64,000 bases of DNA from Nocardioides cavernae (GTDB taxonomy: Bacteria > Actinomycetota > Actinomycetes > Propionibacteriales > Nocardioidaceae), in the NCBI RefSeq assembly GCF_016907475.1, contig NZ_JAFBCA010000001.1, positions 4,790,893-4,854,892 on the forward strand, given 5' to 3'. The position numbers were made by a program, and so were the translations under genes. This document shows, one piece after another, positions 54,488 through 63,283 of this stretch (positions are counted from its first letter, which is position 1; the number at the start of each line of letters is the position of its first letter). Below the pieces are notes generated by a model, which made no database searches, was not told where the DNA came from, and worked only from the letters and a program-made list of their open reading frames with translations.

Positions 54488-55247
54488 GCTCGAATACGAG
54501 CCGAAGCCCTTGCAGCGTGAGCCACGGAGAATGCTCGGTGAAACACGCGCAATCGTCGACGAGAAGCGTGGCCAAATGGCCCGTGGAAATGACGGTGACG
54601 TCGTCGGCCGGCGCTCCGAGCTCGGCGATCATGCGCGCCACCAGCCCCTCCACCTGCGCTGCGACGCCGAAGACCATGCCGCTCTGGAGCGCCTCGACCG
54701 TGTTCTTGGCGATCACCGACCGCGGGCGCGCGAGCTCGACCTTGCGCAACTGGGCACCGCGACGGCCGAGCGCCTCGAGGGACGTCTCGATGCCGGGCGA
54801 GATCGCCCCGCCGACGTACTGCCCCTTGCCGTTGACGACGTCGAACGTCGTCGCGGTGCCGAAGTCGACGACGATCGCGGGACCGCCGTAGAGCTCCGCC
54901 GCGGCCAGCGAGTTCACGATCCGGTCGGTGCCGACCTCGCGCGGGTTGTCCATCAGCACCGGGATGCCGGTGCGCACGCCCGGCTCGACGACGATCGCCC
55001 TGACGTCGTGGAAGTGGCGCTCGAGCATCTCGCGCCACTCGTGCAGCACCGCCGGGACGGTGGCGCACACGGCGATGCCGTCGACGTCGTCGAGCCGCTC
55101 GTCGAGCAGTCCGCGGAGCAGGACCGACCACTCGTCGGCCGTGCGGCGCTCGTCGGTGTTGACCCGCCAGTGGGCGGTGACCTCCTCGCCGTCGAGGAGG
55201 CCGATGAAGGTGTGGCTGTTGCCGATGTCGGCGGCGAGAAGCGTCAT
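54477..55247 (-). CDS. coaX: Type III pantothenate kinase
   Basis: A 256-residue ASKHA-fold kinase phosphorylating pantothenate, the first step to CoA. DIGNSHTFIGLL holds the phosphate loop; GTDRIVNSLAA and VVDFGTATTFDVV follow. It lies 10 bases after nadC and shares a message with panD and panC, which supply its substrate. Confidence 0.94.
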   Translation of the reverse strand: MTLLAADIGNSHTFIGLLDGEEVTAHWRVNTDERRTADEWSVLLRGLLDERLDDVDGIAVCATVPAVLHEWREMLERHFHDVRAIVVEPGVRTGIPVLMDNPREVGTDRIVNSLAAAELYGGPAIVVDFGTATTFDVVNGKGQYVGGAISPGIETSLEALGRRGAQLRKVELARPRSVIAKNTVEALQSGMVFGVAAQVEGLVARMIAELGAPADDVTVISTGHLATLLVDDCACFTEHSPWLTLQGLRLVFERNS

Positions 55248-55257
55248 GGCAGCACCT

Positions 55258-56226
55258 TCATCGGGGTCCGGGGTCCCCGCGGCGTTGTTCGGGGGAGCGA
55301 AGCGGAGGAGAAGAACGTTGTGGGGTGGTTACGAGGTCCATCCCGATGTCGAACACGACCACGGAGTGGGTGAGCGCTCCGACCGAGACGAAGTCGACGC
55401 CCGTCGCGCCGATGCGCGCGGCCCGCTCGATCGTGATGCCACCGCTGGCCTCGAGCGGCACCCGCCCGCGCGTACGTCGTACGGCGTCCGCCATCAGCTC
55501 GTCGCTCATGTTGTCGAGCAGGATCCGCTCCGGCGGCTCGGGCAGGGCGAGCAGGTCGTCGAGCTGGTCGAGCGTCGTCACCTCGACCTCGACGGGCAGC
55601 CCCGGGTGCCGGCCGCGGATGGCCTCGAGCGCGGGGAGCACTCCCCCGGCGGCGATGACGTGGTTGTCCTTGACCATCGCCATGTCCTGGAGGCTGGAGC
55701 GGTGGTTGACCCCGCCCCCGCAGCGCACGGCGTACTTCTGCAGCGCGCGCAGGCCGGGCAGCGTCTTGCGGGTGTCGAGCACCCGCGTCGGGGATCCGTC
55801 CAGCGCGTCGACCCAACGGGAGGTGGCCGTCGCGATGCCCGAGAGGTGGCACGCGAGGTTCAGGGCGGTGCGCTCGGCGACGAGCATCCGCTGGGTCAGC
55901 CCCTCGACACGCATCACCACGTCGCCCTTCTCGACGCCCGTCCCATCGGGCAGGCGGTCGGCGAGGGTCGCGTCGGCACCCACCATGAAGAAGGCGACCG
56001 CGGCGACCCCGAGGCCGGCGACGACGCCCGACTCGCGCGCGCCGAAGACGGCCTCGGCGCGGGCCTCGGCAGGGATGGTCGACTCGCTGGTGGGGTCCTC
56101 GTGAGGTCGCTCGGGGAGGTCCTCCATGAGCGCACGCGACACGACGTCCCAGACGTGGTCGGGGTCGAGCCCCGCTGCGGTGAGGTCGTCGATGACCTCG
56201 GCGGGCACGTCGCGCAGGCTGGTCAT
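55258..56226 (-). CDS. nadC: Nicotinate-nucleotide pyrophosphorylase NadC with repeat-encoded tail
   Basis: A 322-residue enzyme converting quinolinate and PRPP to nicotinate mononucleotide. Motifs: ERTALNLACHLSGIAT, LDTRKTLPGLR, KYAVRCGGGVNHR and MVKDNH. The family usually ends soon after SVGALTHS...DIGMDL; here about 24 extra residues (299-322, VTTPQRSSPPLRSPEQ and RRGDPGPR) are encoded by copy 2 of the 60-bp element. The tail is basic and Pro-rich and probably disordered. ATGA overlap with nadB. Confidence 0.93.
   Translation of the reverse strand: MTSLRDVPAEVIDDLTAAGLDPDHVWDVVSRALMEDLPERPHEDPTSESTIPAEARAEAVFGARESGVVAGLGVAAVAFFMVGADATLADRLPDGTGVEKGDVVMRVEGLTQRMLVAERTALNLACHLSGIATATSRWVDALDGSPTRVLDTRKTLPGLRALQKYAVRCGGGVNHRSSLQDMAMVKDNHVIAAGGVLPALEAIRGRHPGLPVEVEVTTLDQLDDLLALPEPPERILLDNMSDELMADAVRRTRGRVPLEASGGITIERAARIGATGVDFVSVGALTHSVVVFDIGMDLVTTPQRSSPPLRSPEQRRGDPGPR
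55270..55331. mobile_element. 60-bp repeat element (copy 2) in the nadC 3' end
   Basis: About 90% identical to 20220-20279. The flanks CGGGGTCC (55262-55269) and CGAGGTCC (55332-55339) match at 7 of 8 positions, compatible with an aged target duplication. It is read through by nadC and supplies its C-terminal residues, with the stop codon coming from flanking DNA. Confidence 0.65.
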
Positions 56227-57971
56227 GCAGGCACCTCGGCAGAAGAGGAGGAGGTCGACGGATCGGTGGACGGTGCGTACGTCCACTCGACGGCGACGCG
56301 ACCGTCGGCGTCGAGCCACGAGTCGACGTGGCCGCCCTTCGTGTCGTCGCGGTCGGGGTGGTCCTCGCGCCAGTGGGAGCCGCGGGTCTCGGTGCGCAGC
56401 GCCGCCGCCTCGGCGAGGGCGGTGCTGACGGTCAGCAGGTTGGTGGTCTCCCAGGCATCGGGCCCGACCTCGGCCGCCCCGTGGTCGAGCGACCCGAGGA
56501 ACGCCCGCGCCTCGGCAAGGCCGGCCGCGTTGCGCAGCACCCCGACGCGCGTCGTCATCGTCTCCTGCATCGACCGGCGGCGCTCACCCGAGACGAGGCC
56601 CTCGGGGCGTACGTCGGCGACAGGGTCGGCCCAGTCGCGCAGCTCGCCGGGCAGCACGTCTGCGATACGGCGCGAGAACACCAGCCCCTCGAGCAGCGAG
56701 TTGGACGCCAGCCGGTTGGCGCCGTGGACACCGGAGCAGGCGACCTCGCCGGTGGCGTAGAGGCCCGGGACCGTCGTACGTCCCCACAGGTCGGTCGCCA
56801 CCCCGCCGGACGCGTAGTGCTGTGCGGGCGCGACCGGGACGAGCTCGGTCACCGGGTCGACGCCGTGCTCGCGGCACACGCGCAGGATGGTCGGGAAGCG
56901 ACGTTCCCAGAATCTCGATACGACGTCTCGTTCCTCGCCGCCTACTCGATCACCGACGCGGCTCGCTTCGCTCGCGTCCGCCCCCAGGTGGCGGGCGTCG
57001 AGCCACATGTGCGGGTGGCCGGTCTCGATCATCCGGCGGGTGATCGCCTTGGCGACCACGTCGCGGGGCGCGAGGTCAGCGAGCGGGTGCTCGCCCTGCA
57101 TGAAGCGGTTGCCGTCGAAGTCGACGAGGAAGGCGCCCTCGCCGCGCACCGCCTCGGAGATCAGCGGCTGCTGGCCCTGGGAGTCGGGGCCGAGCCACAT
57201 GACGGTGGGGTGGAACTGGACGAACTCGAGGTCGCGGACCCGGGCGCCGGCCCGCATCGCGACGGCCATCCCGTCCCCGGTGGACACGCTGGGGTTGGTG
57301 GACTGGCTGAAGACCTGGCCGAGGCCACCCGAGGCGAGGACGACCGCCCGGCAGTGCACGGCACCCACCCCGTCGCGCTGGCCCTCGCCGAGGACGTGCA
57401 GCGTCAGGCCGGCCACGCCGCCGTCGGCGGCGAGGAGCAGGTCGACGGCCAGCGCGTGCTGGACGACCTCGATCTCCGGCGCCCGCTCGACCGCGGCGAT
57501 CAGCGCGCGCTGGATCTCGGCGCCCGTGGCGTCGCCGCCTGCGTGGGCGATGCGGTCGCGGTGGTGGCCGCCCTCGCGGGTCAGCGACAGCTCGCCGTCG
57601 GGGTGGTGGTCGAACTGCGTGCCGAGGGCGATCAGCTCGCGCACCGCCTCGGGACCCTCGGTCACCAGGACGCGTACGGCATCCACGTCGCAGGCGCCGG
57701 CCCCCGCGACGAGCGTGTCGTGCTCGTGCTGCTCGGGGGTGTCGCCCGGTCCGAGCGCGGCGGCGATCCCGCCCTGGGCCCACTGCGTCGACCCGGCGGC
57801 GAGGACGTCCTTGGTCACGACGAGCAGGCGCAGCGACGGGTTCGCGGCATGGATGCGCAGCGCGGCGGTGAGCCCGGCGATACCGGAGCCCACCACGACG
57901 ACGTCGGCGCGGGTGGTCCACCCGGGCGCCGGGGCACGGAGGCGGCCCGGGACCGGCCGGTGGGAGGTCAT
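56223..57971 (-). CDS. nadB: L-aspartate oxidase NadB with in-frame insertion
   Basis: A 582-residue FAD enzyme that oxidises aspartate to iminoaspartate for NAD synthesis. VVVVGSGIAGLTAAL binds FAD; STQWAQGGIAAAL, EFVQFHPT, RDVVAKAI and APAQHYASGGV with GLYATGEVACSGVHGANRLASNS are conserved. About 25 residues (332-356, within LGADASEASRVGDRVGG to VVSRFWE) interrupt the usual HLGA...RFPTIL junction and coincide with a REP-like palindrome in the DNA. The insertion keeps frame and catalytic motifs, so the enzyme may be active. No nadA is seen nearby. Confidence 0.92.
   Translation of the reverse strand: MTSHRPVPGRLRAPAPGWTTRADVVVVGSGIAGLTAALRIHAANPSLRLLVVTKDVLAAGSTQWAQGGIAAALGPGDTPEQHEHDTLVAGAGACDVDAVRVLVTEGPEAVRELIALGTQFDHHPDGELSLTREGGHHRDRIAHAGGDATGAEIQRALIAAVERAPEIEVVQHALAVDLLLAADGGVAGLTLHVLGEGQRDGVGAVHCRAVVLASGGLGQVFSQSTNPSVSTGDGMAVAMRAGARVRDLEFVQFHPTVMWLGPDSQGQQPLISEAVRGEGAFLVDFDGNRFMQGEHPLADLAPRDVVAKAITRRMIETGHPHMWLDARHLGADASEASRVGDRVGGEERDVVSRFWERRFPTILRVCREHGVDPVTELVPVAPAQHYASGGVATDLWGRTTVPGLYATGEVACSGVHGANRLASNSLLEGLVFSRRIADVLPGELRDWADPVADVRPEGLVSGERRRSMQETMTTRVGVLRNAAGLAEARAFLGSLDHGAAEVGPDAWETTNLLTVSTALAEAAALRTETRGSHWREDHPDRDDTKGGHVDSWLDADGRVAVEWTYAPSTDPSTSSSSAEVPA
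56910..56962. repeat. REP-like palindrome inserted in nadB
   Basis: The plus strand has ATCTCGATACGACG, TCTCGTTCCTCG and CCTACTCGATCACCGACG in succession, matching the TATCGAGA...CTACTCGA pattern of extragenic repeats common in Nocardioides-type genomes (from memory). It corresponds to the extra NadB residues and is followed by GCTCGCTTCGCTCGCG. Confidence 0.65.
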
Positions 57972-57980
57972 CCGCGCAGG

Positions 57981-58397
57981 CTATCGAGCGACGAGGTCGC
58001 CGCGGGACAAGGTCTCGTCGTCGAAGGTGTCGGCGGGGTCGGAGCCGGTGCCCATGATCTTGTTGTCGGCGTCGACGAAGACGACGTGCGGCTCGAGCTG
58101 CCTGGCCTCGGCGGTGTCCATCTGGCCGTAGCCGATGAGGATGACCGTGTCGCCGGGGTGCACCAGCCGGGCGGCGGCCCCGTTGATGCCGATGACGCCC
58201 GAGCCGCGCTCGCCGGCGATCGTGTAGGTCTCGAGCCGGGCGCCGTTGGTGACGTCAACGATGTGGACGAGCTCGCCCGCCAGCAGGTCGGCGGCGTCGA
58301 GCAGGTCCTCGTCGACGGTGACCGACCCGACGTAGTGCAGGTCGGCCTGGGTCACGGTGGCCCGGTGGATCTTGGACTTCATCATCGTGCGCAGCAT
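57981..58397 (-). CDS. panD: Aspartate 1-decarboxylase (pro-enzyme)
   Basis: A 138-residue pyruvoyl enzyme making beta-alanine from aspartate. Self-cleavage occurs between Gly24 and Ser25 in LHYVGSVTV; Lys9 and Tyr58-type residues ([12 protein letters not shown]) fit. The ATG shares one base with the panC stop (TGATG) and follows GGAAGG. Product feeds PanC encoded upstream. Confidence 0.95.
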   Translation of the reverse strand: MLRTMMKSKIHRATVTQADLHYVGSVTVDEDLLDAADLLAGELVHIVDVTNGARLETYTIAGERGSGVIGINGAAARLVHPGDTVILIGYGQMDTAEARQLEPHVVFVDADNKIMGTGSDPADTFDDETLSRGDLVAR

Positions 58398-59335
58398 CAG
58401 CTGTTCCTTCCAGAGGTGGTCGAGGCCGCGGACGCGGTCCCCGCCAGGACCGCATCGGGGACGATGCGGTCGAACGTGAGGGGCATGTTGTCGATCAGCC
58501 GCGTCGTGCCCACCCGCGCAGCCACGAGGATCCGGCCCTCACCCGTCTCGGGTGGCTCACCGAGGTCGGTGGAGGTGACCGCGAGGTAGTCGAGCTCGAG
58601 ACCGGCCTCGGCCTTGAGGACCGACATCGCGGCCCAGCGCGCGGCAGGCGCGCCGTACGCCGCCCGCTCCTGCGCGGCGCGCAGCGCCCGGCTGAGTGCG
58701 GCAGCCGCCGCCCGCTGGCCGTCGTCGAGGTAGCGGTTGCGGCTGGAGAGGGCCAGGCCGTCGGGCTCGCGGACCGTCTCGGCGCCGACGACCTCGATTC
58801 CCATGCACAGGTCGCGGACCATCCGGCGGATGAGGACGAGCTGCTGGTAGTCCTTCTGCCCGAAGACCGCGACGTCGGGGCGGACCAGGCCGAACAGCTT
58901 GGCGACGACGGTCAGCACGCCGTCGAAGTGCCCGGGCCGCGACGCCCCGTCGAGGATCGTCGCCAGCGCGCCGGGTGCCACGGTGACGCCGTCGTGGACG
59001 GAGTCGTGGCTGAAGCCGCCGGGATACATCTCCTCCACGCTGGGGGCGAAGACGACGTCCACCCCCTCGCGCGCGCAGACCTCGAGATCGGCGTCGAGGG
59101 TGCGCGGGTAGCGGTCGAGGTCCTCGGTCGGGGCGAACTGCATCGGGTTGACGAAGATGCTGACCACCACGGGTCCGGTGGTGGCGGCTCGTGCGGTCCG
59201 CACCAGGCTGGCGTGGCCGTCGTGCAGGGCGCCCATCGTGGGGACGAACGCGATCCGCTCGCCGGCGCGGCGGGCGTCGGCGAGCAGGCCGGCGAGCTCC
59301 TCGCGGGTCGACGCGAGGGCGGGGGTCGTGGTCAT
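58397..59335 (-). CDS. panC: Pantothenate synthetase
   Basis: A 312-residue ligase joining pantoate and beta-alanine with [19 protein letters not shown] carries the HIGH-like [40 protein letters not shown] and [11 protein letters not shown] are conserved. It overlaps the upstream DUF2520-type gene by four bases (ATGA). No panB is in the window. Confidence 0.95.
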   Translation of the reverse strand: MTTTPALASTREELAGLLADARRAGERIAFVPTMGALHDGHASLVRTARAATTGPVVVSIFVNPMQFAPTEDLDRYPRTLDADLEVCAREGVDVVFAPSVEEMYPGGFSHDSVHDGVTVAPGALATILDGASRPGHFDGVLTVVAKLFGLVRPDVAVFGQKDYQQLVLIRRMVRDLCMGIEVVGAETVREPDGLALSSRNRYLDDGQRAAAAALSRALRAAQERAAYGAPAARWAAMSVLKAEAGLELDYLAVTSTDLGEPPETGEGRILVAARVGTTRLIDNMPLTFDRIVPDAVLAGTASAASTTSGRNS

Positions 59336-60264
59336 CGAGCGTGCCGGTCCAGCGAGGTCGGTGCGGTCGCGGCGTCGAGGACGCCGAGCATCTTGGTGGC
59401 ACGGATGGGCAGCAGCCGGCCGTCGGTCACCGCCCGGCTCAGGGTGGCGCGGGCCATTGCGAGGTAGGACGGCAGCGTCTGCGGCGCCGTGGCCTCGAGG
59501 TCGGCCACGTGGGCGCGGACGGTCTCCACGTCGCCGCGCACGATCGGGCCGGTGAGGGCCGCGTCGCCGTCCTCGAGCGCGTTGTCGAGGGCTGCGGTCA
59601 GCAGCGGGCGGAGCGTGGCGGCGGGGTCCTCGGCGCCGGCGGCGGAGAGGATCTCCATCGCCTCGGCGACGAGGGTGACGAGGTGGTTGGCACCGTGGGC
59701 GAGACCCGCGTGGTAGAGCGTGCGGCGGCCCTCGGGGACCCACATCGCACGGCCGCCCAGGTCGGCGACGAGCGACTCCGTGAGCTCCCGGTCGGCGTCG
59801 TCGGCGGTCACGCCGAACACGCAGCCGGCCAGGCGGGGCAGGTCGACCTCGGTGCCGGTGAAGGTCATCGCGGGGTGCAGCGCGACGGTGCGGGCACCGA
59901 CCTCGCGGGCGGGCTCGAGCACGGCCAGGCCGTGCCGGCCGCTCGTGTGCACCACGACCTGGCCCTCGCGGATCGCACCGCTCGCGCTGAGCATCGTGAC
60001 GACGTTGGACAGCATGTCGTCGGGGACGGTCAGCAGCAGCAGGTCGCTGGCGCGTGCGACGTCGGTCGGCTTGGCGACGAGGACCCCGGGCAGCAGGTCG
60101 TCGATGCGGCCACGCGAGGCATCGGACTCGCCGGCGGCGGCGACGATGTCGTGGCCGGTGGCACGGAGGGCGGCGGCCAGGACGGCGCCGACACGACCGG
60201 CGCCGATCACGCCGACGGCGAACGTCGGGTGCGACACCGGGCGGAGGACAGGGTCGTGCGTCAT
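59332..60264 (-). CDS. Rossmann-like and DUF2520 domain protein (Rv3603c-like)
   Basis: A 310-residue protein: N-terminal Rossmann fold (VGVIGAGRVGAVLAAAL) and a C-terminal helical DUF2520 domain (HAGLAHGANHLVTLVAEA). It resembles ketopantoate or P5C reductases and heads the panC-panD-nadB-nadC-coaX run, as Rv3603c heads panC-panD in mycobacteria; a role as ketopantoate reductase (PanE-like) is plausible but untested. ATG 60264 follows AAGAGG. Confidence 0.82.
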   Translation of the reverse strand: MTHDPVLRPVSHPTFAVGVIGAGRVGAVLAAALRATGHDIVAAAGESDASRGRIDDLLPGVLVAKPTDVARASDLLLLTVPDDMLSNVVTMLSASGAIREGQVVVHTSGRHGLAVLEPAREVGARTVALHPAMTFTGTEVDLPRLAGCVFGVTADDADRELTESLVADLGGRAMWVPEGRRTLYHAGLAHGANHLVTLVAEAMEILSAAGAEDPAATLRPLLTAALDNALEDGDAALTGPIVRGDVETVRAHVADLEATAPQTLPSYLAMARATLSRAVTDGRLLPIRATKMLGVLDAATAPTSLDRHAR

Positions 60265-60396
60265 GTGATGACCTCTTCGTTTCAGTCCCGTGGCGGGTAC
60301 CGATCTACTGCGATCAACATCGAGCGTACGCCCGCGGATTCCGAGGTGGGAACCGAACAACGGCGTGACGAAGGCCACTCCCGCCCTACGACTGTA

Positions 60397-60431
60397 TTGA
60401 CGCACTGACTAGTTGGTGTCACCATCTAGTC
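60397..60431 (+). promoter_or_regulatory. PadR promoter and 25-bp operator
   Basis: TTGACG (60397-60402) and CACCAT (60420-60425) are spaced 17 bases, with the -10 ending six bases before the ATG. GACTAGTTGGTG-T-CACCATCTAGTC is the dyad, written in two arms (60407-60418 and 60420-60431) that match at 11 of 12 pairs. It covers spacer and -10, so PadR should repress itself. Confidence 0.7.
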
Positions 60432-60812
60432 ATGCAGACGCCGACCACCACTGACGCCGGCTGGCCGACGGAGTGGCTGCGCGGGGCGCTGGCCGTCTGC
60501 GTGCTCCACGTCATCGCCGGCGGCCCGACCTACGGGTACGCGATCGCCAACGCCCTCGCCGACGCCGGGCTCGGCACGGTCAAGGGCGGCACGCTCTACC
60601 CGCTGCTGGGCCGCCTCGAGGAGGCCGGCCTGGTCTCGGTGGAGTGGCGCGCGGGAGAAGGCGGCCCCGGCCGCAAGTTCTACGCCCTCACCCCGGCCGG
60701 CGAGGAGGAGCACCGACGCCAGGTCACCCACTGGCTCGCCTTCGTCGACGTCACCAGCTCGTTCGTCCACGGCTCCGCCCTCGCGCAGCCCTCCCGGAAG
60801 GAACCGTCATGA
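60432..60812 (+). CDS. PadR-family transcriptional regulator
   Basis: A 126-residue winged-helix regulator: LAVCVLHVIAGGPTYGYAIANAL, core GGPTYGYAI, then GTLYPLLGRLEEAGLV and GRKFYALTPAGEEE. PadR proteins bind a ligand and a palindromic site. It overlaps the membrane gene by four bases (ATGA) and likely controls both. Leaderless promoter immediately upstream. Confidence 0.9.
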   Translation: MQTPTTTDAGWPTEWLRGALAVCVLHVIAGGPTYGYAIANALADAGLGTVKGGTLYPLLGRLEEAGLVSVEWRAGEGGPGRKFYALTPAGEEEHRRQVTHWLAFVDVTSSFVHGSALAQPSRKEPS

Positions 60813-61534
60813 GGATCGACACCAACACCCCGCACGTCGAGGACGGGTGGACGCAGGCCTTCCTGCTCGAGCTGCGCCTGCGCGGTGTCGACGGGCGCCG
60901 GATCGGGTCCGCGCTCGCCGAGGTCGAGGCGCACTGCGCCGAGAGCGGCGAGTCCGCGCGGTCGGCCTTCGGCGACCCCGAGGCGTACGCCGCCGACCTC
61001 GCGCCCGCCCCGGCACCCGCGCCCCCGGACCTGGCGCGCGACGTGGCGACGTCGGTGCTCGGCCTCGCCGGCATGCTGCTGACGCTCGCCGCGATCGGGG
61101 CGTGGAGCTCGGGCACGGAGGTCGAGCTCACCACCGGCTTCCTGGCCGTGTCGGCGCTCGTGGTCCTGGGCACCGTGCTGATCGTCCGGCTGGCCGAGCC
61201 GCTGCTGCGCGCGGTCGTGAAGCACTGGTGGGTCGCCGTCGTCGGCGGCGGAGCGCCCATCGCGCTCTTCGTCGCGGTGCTGGTGACCTGGAGGCAGACC
61301 GTGGTCAGTGCCCCGGTCCTCCCCTCGCTCGTCGCGGGGCTGGCGCTCCTGGCCGTGCACACCGCCGTGACGCTGCACGGGCCCGACCTCGCCGACCCCG
61401 TGGTCGGCCCTGAGGGTGCCGGTGGCACGGGGACGATGCGCGAGGGCACGCTGTCCCGCGGCCTCGACCGGATCGGGCCGTGGCTCTTCCCCGTCCTCAC
61501 CGCCGTGATGGCGATCCCACTGCTGCTCCTCTGA
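60809..61534 (+). CDS. PadR-partner membrane protein
   Basis: A 241-residue protein with an N-terminal helical HAAS-like region (FLLELRLRGVDGRRIGSALAEVEAHC and SARSAFGDPEAYAADL; residues 10-60) and five to six hydrophobic segments. Such proteins commonly pair with PadR regulators; the function is unknown, possibly membrane-stress or transport regulation. GGAAGGAACC precedes the ATG. Confidence 0.72.
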   Translation: MRIDTNTPHVEDGWTQAFLLELRLRGVDGRRIGSALAEVEAHCAESGESARSAFGDPEAYAADLAPAPAPAPPDLARDVATSVLGLAGMLLTLAAIGAWSSGTEVELTTGFLAVSALVVLGTVLIVRLAEPLLRAVVKHWWVAVVGGGAPIALFVAVLVTWRQTVVSAPVLPSLVAGLALLAVHTAVTLHGPDLADPVVGPEGAGGTGTMREGTLSRGLDRIGPWLFPVLTAVMAIPLLLL

Positions 61535-61564
61535 CGGAAGCAGGCAGCGCAGCAGCGGCCTCGG

Positions 61565-62230
61565 TCAGCGGCGCAGGATGCGGCGCGCGGCCGAGTTGCC
61601 GGCCAGCTGGACGACCTGCACGAGCGCCACGATGGCGATGACCGCGGTCCAGGTGACGACGGTGTCGAACTGCCGGAAGCCGTACTGCAGGGCGAAGTTG
61701 CCCAGCCCTCCGCCGCCGATGACGCCGGCGACCGCGGTCATGTCGACCAGCGCGACGAACGCGAAGGTGTAGCCCAGCACCAGGGGCCCGAGCGCCTCGG
61801 GGAGCACCACGGTGCGGACGATGCGTGCCCGGCCGGCGCCGACGGACCGCGCGGCCTCGATGACCCCAGGGTCGACCGTCACGAGGTTCTGCTCGACGAT
61901 GCGACTGATGCCGAAGGCGGCCGCGAGCGTGAGCGCGAAGATGATGGCCGGGTTGCCGATGCCGGTGCCCACGACGACCCGGGCGAACGGCTGGACGGCC
62001 GCGATGAAGATGACGAACGGGATCGGCCGGAAGAAGTTGACCAGCACGTTGAGGACGAGGTTGACCGGGCGGCTGGCGTAGAGGCCGCCGCCGCGGGTGA
62101 CGTACAGCCCGAGCCCCAGCAGCAGGCCGAGGAGGCCACCGAGCGTCAGGGTGATGGCGACGATGTAGAGGGTCTCCCACGCCGCGTCCCAGAAGAGCGG
62201 CCAGAGCTCGCTCATGTTGGAGTCGGTCAT
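61565..62230 (-). CDS. metI: Methionine ABC transporter permease MetI
   Basis: A 221-residue permease with five hydrophobic helices and the EAA-type coupling loop EAARSVGAGRARIVRTVVLPEALGPLV (core EAARSVGAG, LPEALGPL). It forms the channel for MetN and MetQ to import methionine. The ATG overlaps the metN stop by four bases. Confidence 0.92.
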   Translation of the reverse strand: MTDSNMSELWPLFWDAAWETLYIVAITLTLGGLLGLLLGLGLYVTRGGGLYASRPVNLVLNVLVNFFRPIPFVIFIAAVQPFARVVVGTGIGNPAIIFALTLAAAFGISRIVEQNLVTVDPGVIEAARSVGAGRARIVRTVVLPEALGPLVLGYTFAFVALVDMTAVAGVIGGGGLGNFALQYGFRQFDTVVTWTAVIAIVALVQVVQLAGNSAARRILRR

Positions 62231-63255
62231 CGCGGCAGCTCCTTCGCGGGCACGAGTGCTCGTACGGCGTCGACGGCGGCGTCCACGGCCGCGGGATCAC
62301 CGTCGAGGGCGAGGGTGAGGTTGCCGAAGGTCTCGCCCTGGACCTCCTCGATGCCGCCGAAGACGAGCTCGAAGCGCACGCCGTGCTCGAGGAGCACCGC
62401 GAACACGTCGCTCTGGCGCACGTCGTCGCCCCGGAAGGCGAGCTTGACGAAGCGCCCGGCGTGCCGGGCGTGGAGGGCGGCCAGCGCCTCGACGTCCGGC
62501 TCGTCGTCGACGATGGTCGCGACGAACCGGCGGGTGACGGGCTGCTGCGGGTCGGAGAGCACCTGCACGACCGACCCCTCCTCGACGATGAGACCGGCCT
62601 CCATCACCACGACGCGGTGCGCCAGGCTGCGCACGACGTCCATCTCGTGGGTGATCACCACGATGGTGATGCCGAGCTCGCGGTTGACCCGGCGCAGGAG
62701 GGCGAGCACCTCCTGGGTCGTCTCCGGGTCGAGGGCGCTGGTCGACTCGTCGGCGAGCAGGAGCTGCGGGTTGGTGGCGAGGGCGCGGGCGATGCCGACG
62801 CGCTGCTTCTGGCCGCCCGAGAGCTCCTCGACGTGACTGTGGGCCTTGTCGGCGAGGCCGACGAAGTGGAGCAGGTCGGAGATCCGCGCGTTCTGCTCGG
62901 CCTTCGAGACGCCGGCCACCTCGAGCGGGTAGGCGATGTTGCCCCACACGGTGCGCGAGCGGAACAGGTTGAACTGCTGGAAGATCATCCCGATCCCCAG
63001 CCGCACCTCGCGCAGCTCGCGCTCCTTCAGACCGGTGATCTCCCGGCCGCCGACCCGCACGCTGCCCGAGGTGGTGGTCTCCAGCGCGTTGATCAGCCGC
63101 ACCAGGGTGGACTTCCCGGCGCCGGAGTAGCCCACGATGCCGACGATCTCACCGGCCTCGACCGTCAGGTCGACGCCGCGGATCGCCTCGACGGGCGTCC
63201 GGCCGCGTGCGGCCGGGAACGTCTTGTGCACGTCGGTCAGCTCGACGAGCGGCAT
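62227..63255 (-). CDS. metN: Methionine ABC transporter ATP-binding protein MetN
   Basis: A 342-residue ATPase: Walker A GYSGAGKSTL, signature LSGGQKQRVGIA, Walker B LLLADESTSALDP and a C-terminal NIL domain (about 265-342) that binds methionine and inhibits transport. It follows metQ by 28 bases on the minus strand. I see no SAM riboswitch, but the operon start is outside the window. Confidence 0.94.
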   Translation of the reverse strand: MPLVELTDVHKTFPAARGRTPVEAIRGVDLTVEAGEIVGIVGYSGAGKSTLVRLINALETTTSGSVRVGGREITGLKERELREVRLGIGMIFQQFNLFRSRTVWGNIAYPLEVAGVSKAEQNARISDLLHFVGLADKAHSHVEELSGGQKQRVGIARALATNPQLLLADESTSALDPETTQEVLALLRRVNRELGITIVVITHEMDVVRSLAHRVVVMEAGLIVEEGSVVQVLSDPQQPVTRRFVATIVDDEPDVEALAALHARHAGRFVKLAFRGDDVRQSDVFAVLLEHGVRFELVFGGIEEVQGETFGNLTLALDGDPAAVDAAVDAVRALVPAKELPR

Positions 63256-63283
63256 CGTGGGCTCCTCCCCTACTGGCGTCGGA

